A stretch of DNA of 64,000 bases from Eleginops maclovinus (GCF_036324505.1 NC_086360.1:3245546-3309545); one strand, 5' to 3'. Counted from the first letter of the stretch, positions 24,733 through 41,132 are shown. The notes: a model not told the origin generated them from the sequence alone. Made by a program: numbers and translations.

Positions 24733-25122
24733 AAGGGGCCTTATTATGCTTTTTAGTGTGTTCTATAGGTTTTAGTGCATGTAAATGGTCTGCAATGGCT
24801 AAAATCCCAAAGTTCCCCCCAGAGGGAGTATTATTGCCATCACTATTTACACTTGCGCTTCTAATGGCTAGCGCTCCAAAAGTACGCGATATGCGTGCAG
24901 GACATCTCTAAGCGGTTGACCAATCACAACAGAGCCGGCCAGCTAACCAATCAGAGCAGAGCAGGTTTCTGGTTTCAGACAGAGGGTGATAAGAGGTGCT
25001 GCAGCACAGGCAGTATGAGAGAAATAAAGAGCTTTTTGAACATTAAAGCATGTCCCAAGAGAGGCACTCAATACTGTTACTGTATGAACCTGAAAATGAG
25101 CAGAATATGTCCTCTTTAAAAT
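24733..25122 (+). mobile_element. Dispersed repeat R2, reference copy
   Basis: A 390-bp copy with ends AAAGGGGCCTTATTATGC and (inverted) TAAAGAGGACATATTCTGC, an imperfect inverted repeat. It contains GACCAATCACAACAGAGC, TGGTTTCAGACAGAGGGTGA, AATAAAGAGCTTTTTGAAC and AAGCATGTCCCA. Non-coding. Confidence 0.75.
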
Positions 25123-26039
25123 TGCAATTGACAAGTGAAGCATTATCTCACACCCCTAGTAAGGTGAGCACATGGCCCAGGTGAACTAGATCAGCTAACA
25201 GTATTCCTTACAAACTTTAGATTAAAAGACACGTGAAGCCCTATTCAGTACGCCAACAACCCTACAGTATTTTAATGAGGAGCTGATATTCAGCCAGAAA
25301 CTGCCTCAATCTTTTTACATCATCCCAAATGTGAGCAGTCTAATTATAGAGTGTTTGTATGCTGCACAATTGGGGGGAGGGGGGCTGGAGAGGGAGAAGG
25401 TGAGGGGGTTCATAGACCTGAGCACATCTAACATACTTCAGGGAAGCTCTAAAGCCACACATTGGCATTCCTTCACTTAATAAAACATTGTTAGTTAAGT
25501 CCTAACAGTCAGACATGAGGCACCATGGGGGGCGCAAATCAGAGGTAATCCAGAGAGGAGGAGAGGACCCACTGCTCCTAAAATTTCTGAAATGATTAGT
25601 CAGGAAATGGTTTAATTATATTAAATAAATACACAATTATTTGGATTTTTAAGGGGTTTTGGAGCCTCATCGCATAAAACCCATATTTGAAGATATAACT
25701 TTGGGATCTGGAAAATGTTGATATGCATATTCACTCATTTCAGACCAAAACAGTGAGTTGACTTGGAAGACTTTCTATATTTCATAATAAGAAGGGTTAA
25801 AACTGAAATCAAAGATATCTTGACTCTCTAACAGTTACTTAACATAAACAATCTAAAAATAATCCCTACTGCTTCTTTTCAGGGGTAATCAGCCGAGACA
25901 AGTTGGGAACATTTGTGTAATATGTCAAGAGATGTTAAAGTAAAGCTACCATGAGCAGACATTCACTTTCTTCACAGGCTGAGTACAGCTCCAAACCACA
26001 ACTGATTTAGCCCTTTAAATCCAAACAATAGTCAATAGA
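25123..26039. other. Unassigned sequence
   Basis: A G-rich run lies near 25371-25390. No gene recognised. Confidence 0.3.
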
Positions 26040-26285
26040 TTAATAAAGTAGTGCAGGAATGAGTCCTTAACCAGGAAGTGACTTAGCATTTTAGCACCTG
26101 GGTTGTATCGTCTGGAACTCGGTTCGACGCCTGTAACAAAGAGCGTTGTTAATATAAGCGTACGAGATGATTGCGTTTTGTGATACGATATCAGGAAATA
26201 CCCCACTCCTGAATGTGTAAAGTTTTTATGTGTCTTAAAAAAGGGGTTGCTAACAAGCGATGTAATAAGACTACCAAACGTCAAT
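26040..26285 (-). mobile_element. Dispersed repeat R3, partial reverse copy
   Basis: Read on the minus strand it gives the R3 blocks CGCTTGTTAGCAACCCC, AAGACACATAAAAAC, GGAGTGGGGTATTTCCTG and AGGACTCATTCCTGCAC. Confidence 0.65.
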
Positions 26286-26737
26286 ATGGAAAGTCATACA
26301 ACCTGGATGCAGTTACTTTATTGTTTTAAGCTATTTTAAAGCGATTTACCTCTTCAGATGCATTTATGATTCAACTATTATATGAAATGTTAAGATGTGG
26401 AGATGATGACACGACTGTTGTGCAATAACACTTATGTGCAATATGTTCCTAGCTAATATTATTATAATTATTAGCACTTGCCACTACTTCTCAGTTAGTC
26501 CATTCCAACAAGGATCTGTATGTTATTATGTAAATGTTTTATTTTATTTACTACTGCAATCAACTCGCCTCATTTTACCATGTTCAGTTAATTTATAAAA
26601 ACTGCTTACTGACTTATTTTTCCTGAATGTGTACTTCTGTACATTTAAAAAAAAGAAATTGTTTGAAATACTGTGTGCATGCCTTTTTATTTAATAGTGT
26701 GTGATTTTAGTTTTTCGTCTGCATCTATACTTTGGTG

Positions 26738-26800
26738 TAGCAATGTACATTTCCCCTCTGTAGGACGTATGGGATTCTTATTCTGAGTATCCTGCTTAAA
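26738..26800 (+). mobile_element. SINE tail fragment
   Basis: AATGTACATTTCCCCTCTGT followed by AGGACG...TTCTTATTCTGAG matches the 3' part of the SINE at 61615-61860. Confidence 0.45.
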
Positions 26801-29039
<2,239 letters not shown>

Positions 29040-29500
29040 GCCACTTACTCCGATATTTTCGCCCTTGCTTGGGTAAGAGGCCAGTCTTCCTCCGCCTTTC
29101 ACCGGCATCCTGCTTCTCCTCGATTCGGCTGAACGAGTGCTCTGTCGTCGCGCTTAAGCCCAAAGAAAGCCGTGTAGATATAGACAGCAGTTAGAGTAGT
29201 GGCTAGTTTTTTAATGAAACATGTCTTTGTGACAGCCAGGGCAGCTCCGCCCTCGTCGCAGCCAGGCTAGTGTTCCTCCGGGCGGACAGGACAGCCTACC
29301 GAGGCGGCAGCATAAAGAGGGAGGTCCGTCTCACCGGCAACACAATTTGCGGCTCACTGCCGCCACCACAGTACCACTATCATGGGGACACAATATTTTC
29401 CGTTTCCTTCATTGGAAACATTGTTTTATATTTACTGAGAACGGCAACACTCTGCAAAGACTCGTATAAAGATGTGGAAACACCGGCGCCGGCTGTGGGC
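29040..29500. promoter_or_regulatory. CpG-rich patch, possible promoter/first exon
   Basis: This stretch has many CpG (for example GTCGTCGCGCTTAAG, CGCCCTCGTCGCAGCC, ACCGGCGCCGGC) while the surrounding DNA is CpG-poor. On the minus strand an open frame with no ATG covers 28897-29178. Its first part reads as charged protein (EHSFSRIEEKQDAGERRRK) and meets a perfect donor motif, CGGA|GTAAGT, at about 29045. A CpG-rich region with an open frame ending in a donor is compatible with a first exon of a host gene or of an element. I do not recognise the protein. Confidence 0.25.
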
Positions 29501-29524
29501 ATATAAAGTGTAATGTCCACACCA

Positions 29525-29905
29525 GTGGTTTAAAGTAACTACGTACATCCCAGCTAAAGTACTGAACTTCAACTATTGAGAAACTTTACTTGAGTATTTC
29601 AATGTTATTCTACTTTGTACTTCAACTTCACTACAATTCAAGAGTTAAATCATGTACTTTTACTCCACTACATGTATTTAATCCCTTTAGTTACTTTACA
29701 GATCTGGATTAATGATGGTATATATAATCAACCCTTAAATCATGATATAATGATCAATAATTATAAAACATATCAGAGATATTATTCAGAAATGGACCAA
29801 TCAAACAATGACTACTTTTACTTTTGGACTTAAAGTAACATATTGATTACAGGACTTTTGTAATCCATATTGATTGCTTGTAACAGATTATTCCTACACT
29901 GGTAC
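29525..29905 (+). mobile_element. AAGTAC-type repeat, diverged copy
   Basis: Shares TTTACTCCACTACATGTATT, TTTACAGATCTGGATTAATG, CATATCAGAGATATTATTC and GGACCAATCAAACAATGACT with 18845-19412. The right end is lost. Confidence 0.65.
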
Positions 29906-30884
29906 TTTAAATTTGACTTCTGGTCCACACGGCCTGCTAATCTATAGTTTCACAAAATATAAATGCTTACAAATGACTTCCCTGCTTAAGGTGCCCTATA
30001 CTTACTTTTCTTCCCAAGGGTACTGCATCTTTTCTATCAATCACACAGAACCTTGAGTGACTATTAAATAATTTAATTATTTGGTTTTATCCCTCATGTT
30101 ATCACCGTGTTTAGTGAAACCCTGAAAAAGAGAACTGTATTTATTAAGCTACTTAAGCTTGAGTTGAGTTCCTATATTAACCATAGTTATATGAGTTCCT
30201 ATTATTCATATATTGTTATGTTGTGTTATATGTGGGCTGGAGGTAGCAATAATGTGTGAGTTTTTTTGCTGATGTCGCAATCAGTTTTGATTTATTTATA
30301 AATGAAAGATGAAACATGACAATAAGGAGGGAGAAAATAGACCAAAAACAGTGAGCAGTGCGTCAGAGCAGGACACACTGTTTTAAGGATGAGGATGAAT
30401 GGCACTGTGGACAGTTGTGATGTATCTCTATTCTCTGTCTACTCTAAATAAAAATCTAGTTTGCAGACTTTAAAAAAAAGGCTCTTAATGGCCAAAAGCT
30501 TTCAGTGTTACTATAGAATACATATTGTAATCAGTGTATTCATTCCAGACTGAAGTTTTCTCTTTTAAATATGGGTGAACGGTTTATTTTTTATTTATTT
30601 TATTTTTCAGTGAAAATGGAGATATCTCAAAATCCAGAATTCTGAAGCAACTGTCAATAACTATGAGCCCCTTAACTCAAAAAAAAAAAAAAAAAGGTAA
30701 ATGAAGGTAAATATATAAACATTAACTTAGAGATAGACTCAAAATGACTCAGGTTTTATTGAAACCTTGTAATTGACCTTTCCATACTTGATGGTTTAAC
30801 TACTGAACAAATCACTAAAGCATCATAACAAATAAACGACAGCCACAGCTGTTAAAAAACTCTCTACATATCAATACAGGAATA
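29906..30884. other. Unassigned sequence
   Basis: Includes an A run of 17 at about 30679-30695. No gene recognised. Confidence 0.3.
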
Positions 30885-32216
30885 ACTCCAGTTCTGAAGT
30901 CTTTACACTGAGAGAGTGGATCACATCAGTCCAGTTCTGTAGTCTTTACACTGAGAGAGTGGATCACATCAGTCCAGTTCTGAAGTCTTTACACTGAGAG
31001 AGTGGATCATCACATCAGTCCAGTTCTGAAGTCTTTACACTGAGAGAGTGGATCACATCACTCCAGTTCTGAAGAAAGTCTTTACACTGAGAGAGTGGAT
31101 CACATCACTCCAGTTCTGAGATCCCTACACTGAGAGAGTGGATCACATCAGTCCAGTTCTGAAGTCTTTACACTGAGAGAGTGGATCACATCACTCCAGT
31201 TCTGAAGTCTTTACACTGAGAGAGTGGATCACATCAGTCCAGTTCTGAAGTCTTTACACTGAGAGAGTGGATCACATCACTCCAGTTCTGAAGTCTTTAC
31301 ACTGAGAGAGTGGATCATCACATCACTCCAGTTCTGAAGTCTTTACACTGAGAGAGTGGATCACATCACTCCAGTTCTGAAGTCTTTACACTGAGAGAGT
31401 GGATCACATCACTCCAGTTCTGAAGTCTTTACACTGAGAGAGTGGCTCACATCACTCCAGTTCTGATGTCTTTACACTGAGAGAGTGGATCACATCAGTC
31501 TAGTTCTGAGGTCTTTACACTGAGAGAGTGGATCACATCACTCCAGTTCTGAGGTCTTTACACTGAGAGAGTGGATCACATCAGTCCAGTTCTGAAGTCT
31601 TTACACTGAGAGAGTGGATCACATCACTCCAGTTCTGAGGTCTTTACACTGAGAGAGTGGATCACATCACTCCAGTTCTGAAGTCTTTACACTGAGAGAG
31701 TGGATCACATCAGTCCAGTTCTGTAGTCTTTACACTGAGAGAGTGGATCACATCACTCCAGTTCTGAAGTCTTTACACTGAGAGAGTGGATCACATCAGT
31801 CCAGTTCTGAAGTCTTTACACTGAGAGAGTGGATCACATCACTCCAGTTCTGAAGTCTTTACACTGAGAGAGTGGATCACATCAGTCCAGTTCTGACGTC
31901 TTTACACTGAGAGAGTGGATCATCACATCAGTCCAGTTCTGAAGTCTTTACACTGAGAGAGTGGATCACATCAGTCCAGTTCTGAAGAAAGTCTTTACAC
32001 TGAGAGAGTGGATCACATCACTCCAGTTCTGAGATCTTTACACTGAGAGAGTGGATCACATCAGTCCAGTTCTGAAGTCTTTACACTGAGAGAGTGGATC
32101 ACATCACTCCAGTTCTGAAGTCTTTACACTGAGAGAGTGGATCACATCACTCCAGTTCTGAAGTCTTTACACTGAGAGAGTGGATCACATCACTCCAGTT
32201 CTGAAGTCTTTACACT
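30885..32216 (+). repeat. 43-bp minisatellite derived from LINE coding sequence, about 30 units
   Basis: I count 30 occurrences of the GAGAGAGTGG core at a mostly 43-bp spacing. The unit consists of GAGAGAGTGGATCACATCA, (C/G)TCCAGTTCTGA and AGTCTTTACACT. The last unit runs without a break into the L2-type LINE frame, where the same bases encode DHITPVLKSLH, so the unit is a piece of that reverse-transcriptase gene. Forty-three is not a multiple of three, and the repeat junction creates a TGA, so the array is not coding. Variants with an extra TCA (ATCATCACATC) or AAAG (GAAGAAAGTC) recur in the same order at about 31001-31140 and 31914-32040. Confidence 0.93.
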
Positions 32217-32755
32217 GGCTTCCTGTCTGTCAGAGAATTGATTTCAAAGTTCTGCTGCTGGTTTATAAAGCATTGAATGGTTTAGGCCCAAAATACATTT
32301 CTGATCTCCTGCTACATTATAAACCATCCAGAACTCTCAGGTCTTCTGGGACAGGTCTGCTTTCTGTCCCCAGAGTCAGAACCAAAGATGGAGAAGCAGC
32401 GTTCAGTTATTATGCTCCAAATATCTGGAACAAACTCCCAGAAACCTGCAGGGCCGCTGCTGCTCTCACTACTTTCAGATCCAGGCTGAAGACTTTTCTT
32501 TTGCCGCTGCTTTTAATTGAACTGTTCTGATCTAACATTGTACTGTAACTTTTATTCTTGTATTTTATACCTGTGTTATTTTGTGATGATTGTATTCCCT
32601 TTGCTTTTAATGATTTCTTAATGCCATTTTATAATGTGTTTATGCTGCACTATTCCTTAATGCTCTTAATGTGTTTCCTTTTTGTAAAGCACTTTGAATT
32701 GCCTGGTGTTGAAAGGTGCTATATAAATAAACGTACCTTGCCTCAGGGCTAATAA
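32180..32755 (+). pseudogene. 3' end of an L2-type LINE (reverse transcriptase C-terminus)
   Basis: An open frame from the last minisatellite unit to a TGA at 32528 encodes the C-terminal part of a non-LTR retrotransposon protein: DHITPVLKSLHWLPV, LVYKALNGLGPKYISDLL, SSGTGLLSVPRVRTKDGEAA, APNIWNKLPETCR and a terminal FRSRLKTFLL. This Cys-poor tail lies after the catalytic YxDD part in L2/Rex1-type elements; the catalytic part is absent here. The 3' end (AAAGCACTTTGAATTGCC, GAAAGGTGCTATATAAATAA) is also typical of that group. The body left of 32180 is replaced by the minisatellite. L2 versus Rex1 cannot be settled from this piece. Confidence 0.85.
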
Positions 32756-32974
32756 CACTTCAGTTTGGAAAATAAATAAGAACTGTAGTTCCATTTGAGG
32801 TACCCATTTTTTTGCATTCAATGCTGCTTTAGAATTAATCTCTAGAATAATTCACAGGTAAGTGTTTTTACTTCACCTCATTTAACTGATCTTTGTTTTC
32901 TTATATTCCATTCATAGTTCCAATTCTTTATTTAATGACTTCAGAGGGGTCCGACCCCTCAGGATAACAGTCAC

Positions 32975-33130
32975 TGGACTACAGCTAACAGTATAAAAAT
33001 AAGTCAAAACTAGCTCCACTTCGAGCATCTGCAACAATGACATGCAGCTCTAACAGTGATGCATCAATTAACAATTTCATACATTATATCAGTAACACTC
33101 ATTTGCAGCAGAACGACTACTTTTATTTAT
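32975..33130 (+). mobile_element. Fragment of an AAGTAC-type repeat interior
   Basis: CTAGCTCCACTTCGAGCATC, GATGCATCAATTAACAATTT and CAGCAGAACGACTACTTTTA resemble the interior of the AAGTAC-type repeat family in diverged form. Only a partial match. Confidence 0.4.
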
Positions 33131-33318
33131 TATTTTTTTTTTTTTAATTTTACAATGAACACAGATAGACACATGTGAAGCAGCGACAGGACTAATATAA
33201 TTACCTTTTTTTAATTAAATGAGTGTGTGTAGCTACAGTGTGAAGCTTACACAGCTAGTGTCGGCTGTCCTCCAGATTCCCAGCAAACTCATCAAGCTGG
33301 GATTTAGCCCCTGTCTAT

Positions 33319-33320
<2 letters not shown>

Positions 33321-33401
<81 letters not shown>

Positions 33402-33437
33402 TGTGCGTGTGCGTGTGCGTGTGTGTGTGTGTGTGTG
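33321..33437. repeat. (GT)n microsatellite, 117 bp
   Basis: GT run with GTTTGTGTGCGTGTGCG interruptions near its right end. Confidence 0.95.
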
Positions 33438-34001
33438 AGCCCTCCTTTCAGCTTCAATGGGTCTACGAATCCCAGTTTAATTCATTCACAGAGGAGCAGC
33501 GTCATCTAGAGGCTACAGGGTGAAACACAGTGAAGAAATAGGAGTAGAGCTTGGTCATAATTTCATCAAATAACAGCATGTTTACCTAACAATAACTAAA
33601 CCAATAAGTATGTTTTATTTTTATATCAGCACAAATGGGGGGTTGAAGGGCTCCAAAATTAGCAACCACCTCACACATTGTAATTTGATCTTAAATATTT
33701 TCACTTTTCTATCATAATAGATTTTACAATTGTTTTCCTTAATATAATTATCTGTGGTAATGCATTTAGGACTTCACAATTAATTGGAATCTAATCAGAA
33801 TCCCAAAACGGGCTACTGGAATATTAAAATTGCAGGAGGTCACAAAATATGCGTAAAGGTTATCCTAAATTAATTGGAAAGACGTCAAAGTGTTCTATTG
33901 TATTCTACAGACTTAATTAAAAAGAACACTCCAAAAAAGCACAAATAATTCTAAATACAGTATATCGCATAATGATAATGTGAATGATGTTGCAAACGTG
34001 T
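33438..34001. other. Unassigned AT-rich sequence
   Basis: No gene or element recognised before the nested transposons begin. Confidence 0.3.
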
Positions 34002-34624
34002 TTAATGGGATATTCCGGCAAAAATTGACCCCAGGGTCTTTTTCTGCATGAAACCTGATCAAGTAAGCCCTCCAGAGAGTTTGTTTCATTCATCAACCAG
34101 TATTGAGCTTGCCCGGAAAAACCGGGAACAACGCTAATAGCCCAAATGGCTTACAGTGCATTCAATCGGGGCAGTGTGCATAATGCTTCCAAAACTGCAT
34201 TTTTTTTAACCACTAACATTGCTCGAAATAGCACCAAACCTCTGCAGTAGCATGACTAGGGTCCAGTGGCGGCTGGTGGAGTTTTCCCCAGGGGGGGCTA
34301 TAACTCCAAAATGTATATATAAAAAAAAAAGCATGCATACATGTACTAAGGTATCAAACGAGTGTATTTACATAAATGAAAACAACAAAAACAACATTAT
34401 AGATAGATAGATAGATAGATAGAAGTGCAAAGAGAAACAAGTGCGATATATAGAGTATGTACAGTATATGCAGTTAAGAGTGATTATGTAAAGATAATGG
34501 CAGTATAAAGAGGTGGGAATAATTGGCATAGTATAAACACATGTAGTATGAACAAATATACAGATGTGCTATATTACTATACAGATGGCCAATATACATA
34601 CAGTATATAATAAATATCTATCTA

Positions 34625-34655
<31 letters not shown>

Positions 34656-34955
34656 ATATCTATATATTTAAATAATATATATCATATATAACATGGACAA
34701 TACACATACTTTATGACAGAAGGCTGTGACGTCAGCCCCGCCGCCAAATCCAGCTGCATTCAGCTCGGGGCGCAGGAGAGGTGCGCCCCAACATCGTCCT
34801 ATCTCTTGTATTGAAGAGGAGCTACTGCGCATGTACAACTTTTAACGAGAGTCTATTCGCCTTATTCACCTGGCGGCCATTTTGAAACTCGAACGAGGCT
34901 GAGGGGTACACAAACCCGGAAGTTTGACTCCGGGCAAGATTCAGCAGCACCAGCA

Positions 34956-35112
34956 ATGGAAACTCCAGTGTGGACCACCAACCTTTCTTGTTTGCCAGAA
35001 TTAACAATTCAAAATGTGGAGCAGTGGGCCAGTACCGACTGCAACATCCCCCGGGCGGTGTTAATTAAAGGATACAGTAACTGGATCGAAGGTTTTATCC
35101 ACGACATTGAAG
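34956..35112 (+). CDS. First-exon-like open frame inside the hAT-like element, left copy
   Basis: ATG at 34956-34958 opens 52 codons that run to a strong donor, GAAG|GTAAGA, at 35112/35113. The peptide begins METPVWTTNLSC, continues LTIQNVEQWAST and ends KGYSNWIEGFIHDIE. The composition is protein-like rather than random. A CpG-containing stretch upstream (GGCGGCCATTTTGAAACTCG) could be a promoter. Compared with the right-hand copy it has lost about 17 bases just before the ATG, removing the upstream in-frame ATG. I do not recognise the family with confidence; the GY-x-x-W/F-x-EGF-x-H pattern gives a weak impression of N-termini of SWIM/YqaJ-type proteins associated with fish transposons. No second exon follows. 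Confidence 0.4.
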
Positions 35113-35733
35113 GTAAGAATGGACGCTAATTTACCTCAGTTTCTGCTAGCGTGTAGCAGCTAGGGGTAGTAAGCTTAGCTGTGATATGGAGTTGTTGACT
35201 GTACTATGTTTGATTTTATTTCAAACTGAACATGTATTTAATCGACAGTTAATAGGAGCCCAACACACATATTTGTGAGGGCTAGGTCTTTTCCCTCGGT
35301 GCGGAAAAATGAGTCACCGTACAACATACAGGTATCATAGTGCTAAGTGGGCAAACTGCTCAGTTCGCAGAGCAGTGCCACAGTTTAAACCAGCTTGCTA
35401 AATGTTCATTATGAGTTTTATCAACGATGTACCTTTCCCTGTCTGACTGAAAATAACATGTTGATTTTATCTCATTAACATGTTATCTCTAGTTGATGTA
35501 ATATCACATAAGCCTCATTGATATACTCAAATACAGTATTATCTTGTTTCAAATTAGCAAAGCCAGACAGCGCTAGGTGCATGTTGCTATTGCTTGTTGA
35601 CAATGATAGTATAATGACAGTATAACTATCAGGTAAGTGATAAGGTAAGCTAAGTATTAACATTCATAAGATAAGAGTTGCTCAGTTCTTGGAGCAGTGT
35701 ATCCAGGGTTGAGGAAGGTTCACTGCACACTCA

Positions 35734-35760
35734 GTGTATGTGTGTGTGTGTGTGTGTGTG
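35734..35760. repeat. (GT)n microsatellite, short
   Basis: TG run at the inner end of the right exon copy, exactly where it stops matching the left copy. Confidence 0.85.
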
Positions 35761-35764
35761 GAGC

Positions 35765-35873
35765 AGTCGGTACTGGCCCACTGCTCCACATTTTGAATTG
35801 TTAATTCTGGCAAACAAGAAAGGTTGGTGGTCCACACTGGAGTTTCCATTGCTGGTGCTGCTGAATCTTCCAT
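35765..35873 (-). CDS. First-exon-like open frame, inverted right copy (truncated)
   Basis: Minus-strand ATG at 35871-35873 opens MEDSAAPAMETPVWTTN and then matches the left copy through EQWASTDC. After that the homology stops and the frame runs into the GT tract, so the exon end and donor are missing. It keeps the longer N-terminus (MEDSAAPA) absent from the left copy. The two copies point toward each other, with about 650-720 bp between. See the left copy for possible identity. Confidence 0.35.
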
Positions 35874-36929
35874 AGATCGTATGCGTCGGAGTCAAACTTC
35901 CGGGTTTGTGTTCCCCCTTAGCCTCGTTCGAGTTTCAAAATGGCCGCCAGGTGAATAAGGCGAATGGGCAAAGATTCCTGCGCCCCAGGGCGGAAATACG
36001 TCACCAATCAGACAATGTCAACGAACGAAACAACTTTACTCATCATTAACTATGAAATATTTATCTTGCACATCTAAAAAATATATATACATATATTTCG
36101 AAATATTTTATTTTATTATTTCATTTTAATTGAATTTTTTTTTATGTCTATTCAAGGAAATGTGGTGAGAGGTGAGTGGTGGGGCGGCGCCCCTCTATTG
36201 GCCAGCCGCCACTGCTAGGGTCCCTACGCATAAAACGGAGCACCAACAACGTAGTTTGCAAACCCGAAATTTATTAAAAAGAACTGTTTTACAAGACTCA
36301 CCAACTGCCCCCCATTCCAGCTCCTCTCCAAGGAAAGTCTGCACAAGTCGATTATCGAATGCACCGGAGTTCAGTTCAAGGAGGAATGTTTAGGAATGTA
36401 TAATTCCATGGAAATTCATATCTAGTGAGTGTTGACATGGAAATGAAAGGAGATGCCTGTAACTTACAGGCAATTCCTTTCATTGGAATTATACCCTAGT
36501 CATGCTACTGCAGAGGTTTGGTGCTATTTCGAGCAATGTTAGTGGTTAAAAAATGATGTTTGGAAGCGTTCTGCGCACTGCCCCGATTGAATGCACTGTA
36601 AGCCATTTGGGCTATTAGCGTTGCTCCCGGTTTTTCCGGGCAAGCTCAATACTGGTTGATGAATGAAACAAACTCTCTGGAGGGCTTACTTGATCAGTTT
36701 TCATGCAGAAAAAGACCCTGGGGTCAATTTTCGCCGGAATATCCCTTTAATCTCTCTAATATTGTAAATCATATAGCAATTGCAATAACAGTCAAAATAA
36801 TCACTGCTAGTTCTTTTTCAAATCATGCAGCCCCTGACACACACTTTTTTAGTTTGTAGTCATTTCTTACACGATTGTTCAGCTCTATCTTTGTCACTCA
36901 TGCCCTCAGGTGCCGGTCGCGTGCGCGCA

Positions 36930-40117
<3,188 letters not shown>

Positions 40118-40512
40118 AGGATGTCATGTCTCCATGCTTTAATGTTCAGAAAGCTCTTTATTTCTCTCATACTGTCTGTGCTACAGCTCTTTTCACCCAC
40201 TGTCTGAAACCAGAGCCCAGTCTGCTCTGATTGGTTAGCTGGCAAGCTCTGTTGTGATTGGTCAACCGCTTACATATGCCCTGCCCCTTAGCCCCTTATC
40301 ACGTACAATGTGTTAGAGCGCTAGTGAATAGAAGCACTTGAGTGTTACACACTCATGTAATTATGTTACACAAGAGAGGAAAGAAGTCCAATGGAGGCGT
40401 TTCAGGCGTCAGTGTGTGGGAGAGAAACTCCCTCTGGAACACAGGGATTTTAGCCTTTGCAGACCATTTACATGCACAAAAACCTATAGGTCACTAGGAA
40501 AGAAAAAAACAC
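40118..40512 (-). mobile_element. Dispersed repeat R2, uninterrupted reverse copy
   Basis: Plus-strand blocks are CATGTCTCCATGCTTTAATG, AAAGCTCTTTATTTCTCTC, TCTGATTGGTTAGCTGGC, GTGATTGGTCAACCGCTTA, TGTGTTAGAGCGCTAG, GTCCAATGGAGGCGTTTC and CAAAAACCTATAGG. This copy shows what the R2 at 8178-9060 looked like before R1 inserted. Confidence 0.75.
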
Positions 40513-41036
40513 GAAAGACATAAAAAAGGAGCCCTTTAAGTAAAACCAAAGCAGCACAAAACGAGATAAAAAATAATCTGTGGTGCAGAAACCTACAGAA
40601 AATGATATAATCCCAAACTTGCAGTGTAATAATAATGACAGAAATAAATGTGGGGAAAAAATGTGTTTCAACAGAACTTTAAACATGTGAGAGAATCAGC
40701 AGTTTTAGTGTTTCAGGTAAGTGTATAGTGTTTAAATATTGAAAGTACATTTGTGAAGGCAGAGATCGAGCTGGTGTAAAATGACTCAGCTGCTTTGAAG
40801 AGTGTGTTAATGTGACTGACATACAGTACAGCAGTGTTCACTGTTAGCAGTTGAGTGTGTCGGTGGAATACCTGGTGACGACAGGGAGGCACACACACGC
40901 ATAGAGTGTGAGGCTGCCGGGACAGCGGGCAGTGTGTGTTTAAGCCATCCAAGTGCCTCTGCACACTCACCTCTGAGTTGTGCCTCTCCCTACAAGGAAA
41001 CACCAGGGTCAGCACTCTCTCTGCCTTAATGCTGCG

Positions 41037-41040
<4 letters not shown>

Positions 41041-41130
<90 letters not shown>
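41041..41130. repeat. (CA)n microsatellite, 90 bp
   Basis: Uninterrupted CA run. Confidence 0.95.

Positions 41131-41132
<2 letters not shown>

Larger units (their letters stand above)
34256..36222. mobile_element. hAT-like non-autonomous element carrying facing exon copies
   Basis: The element 34264-36214 (1951 bp) begins CAGTGGCGGCTGG and ends CCAGCCGCCACTG, a perfect 13-bp inverted repeat. It is flanked by the 8-bp direct repeat CTAGGGTC (34256-34263 and 36215-36222), as expected for hAT. It contains short GATA and TATC runs (34401-34424, about 34615-34670), a TGACGTCA site (34727-34734), and a large internal inverted duplication, about 34847-35042 versus about 35764-35966. Each duplicate holds a promoter-like GC-rich segment (including CACCTGGCGGCCATTTTG) and the start of an open frame. 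No hAT transposase is visible. Confidence 0.87.
34002..36750. mobile_element. TTAA-target element with long inverted arms, split by a hAT-like insertion
   Basis: The outer element is 34006-36746, flanked by TTAA at 34002-34005 and 36747-36750. Its ends are TGGGATATTCCGGC and, inverted, AGGGATATTCCGGC. The inverted arms are about 255 bp each (34006-34263 and about 36490-36746) and share blocks such as CCAGAGAGTTTGTTTCATTC, CAATACTGGTTGATGAATG (inverted), GCACCAAACCTCTGCAGTAG and CATGACTAGGGT. Without the 1.96-kb hAT-like insertion at the inner edge of the left arm it would be about 780 bp. TTAA duplication with ends starting RGGG-like suggests Kolobok or piggyBac type. No transposase. Confidence 0.85.

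Noticed and set aside
30885..32216. Regular repeat array that could be mistaken for CRISPR
   Set aside because: Units are directly contiguous with no unique spacers, the unit is LINE coding sequence, and the genome is a vertebrate.
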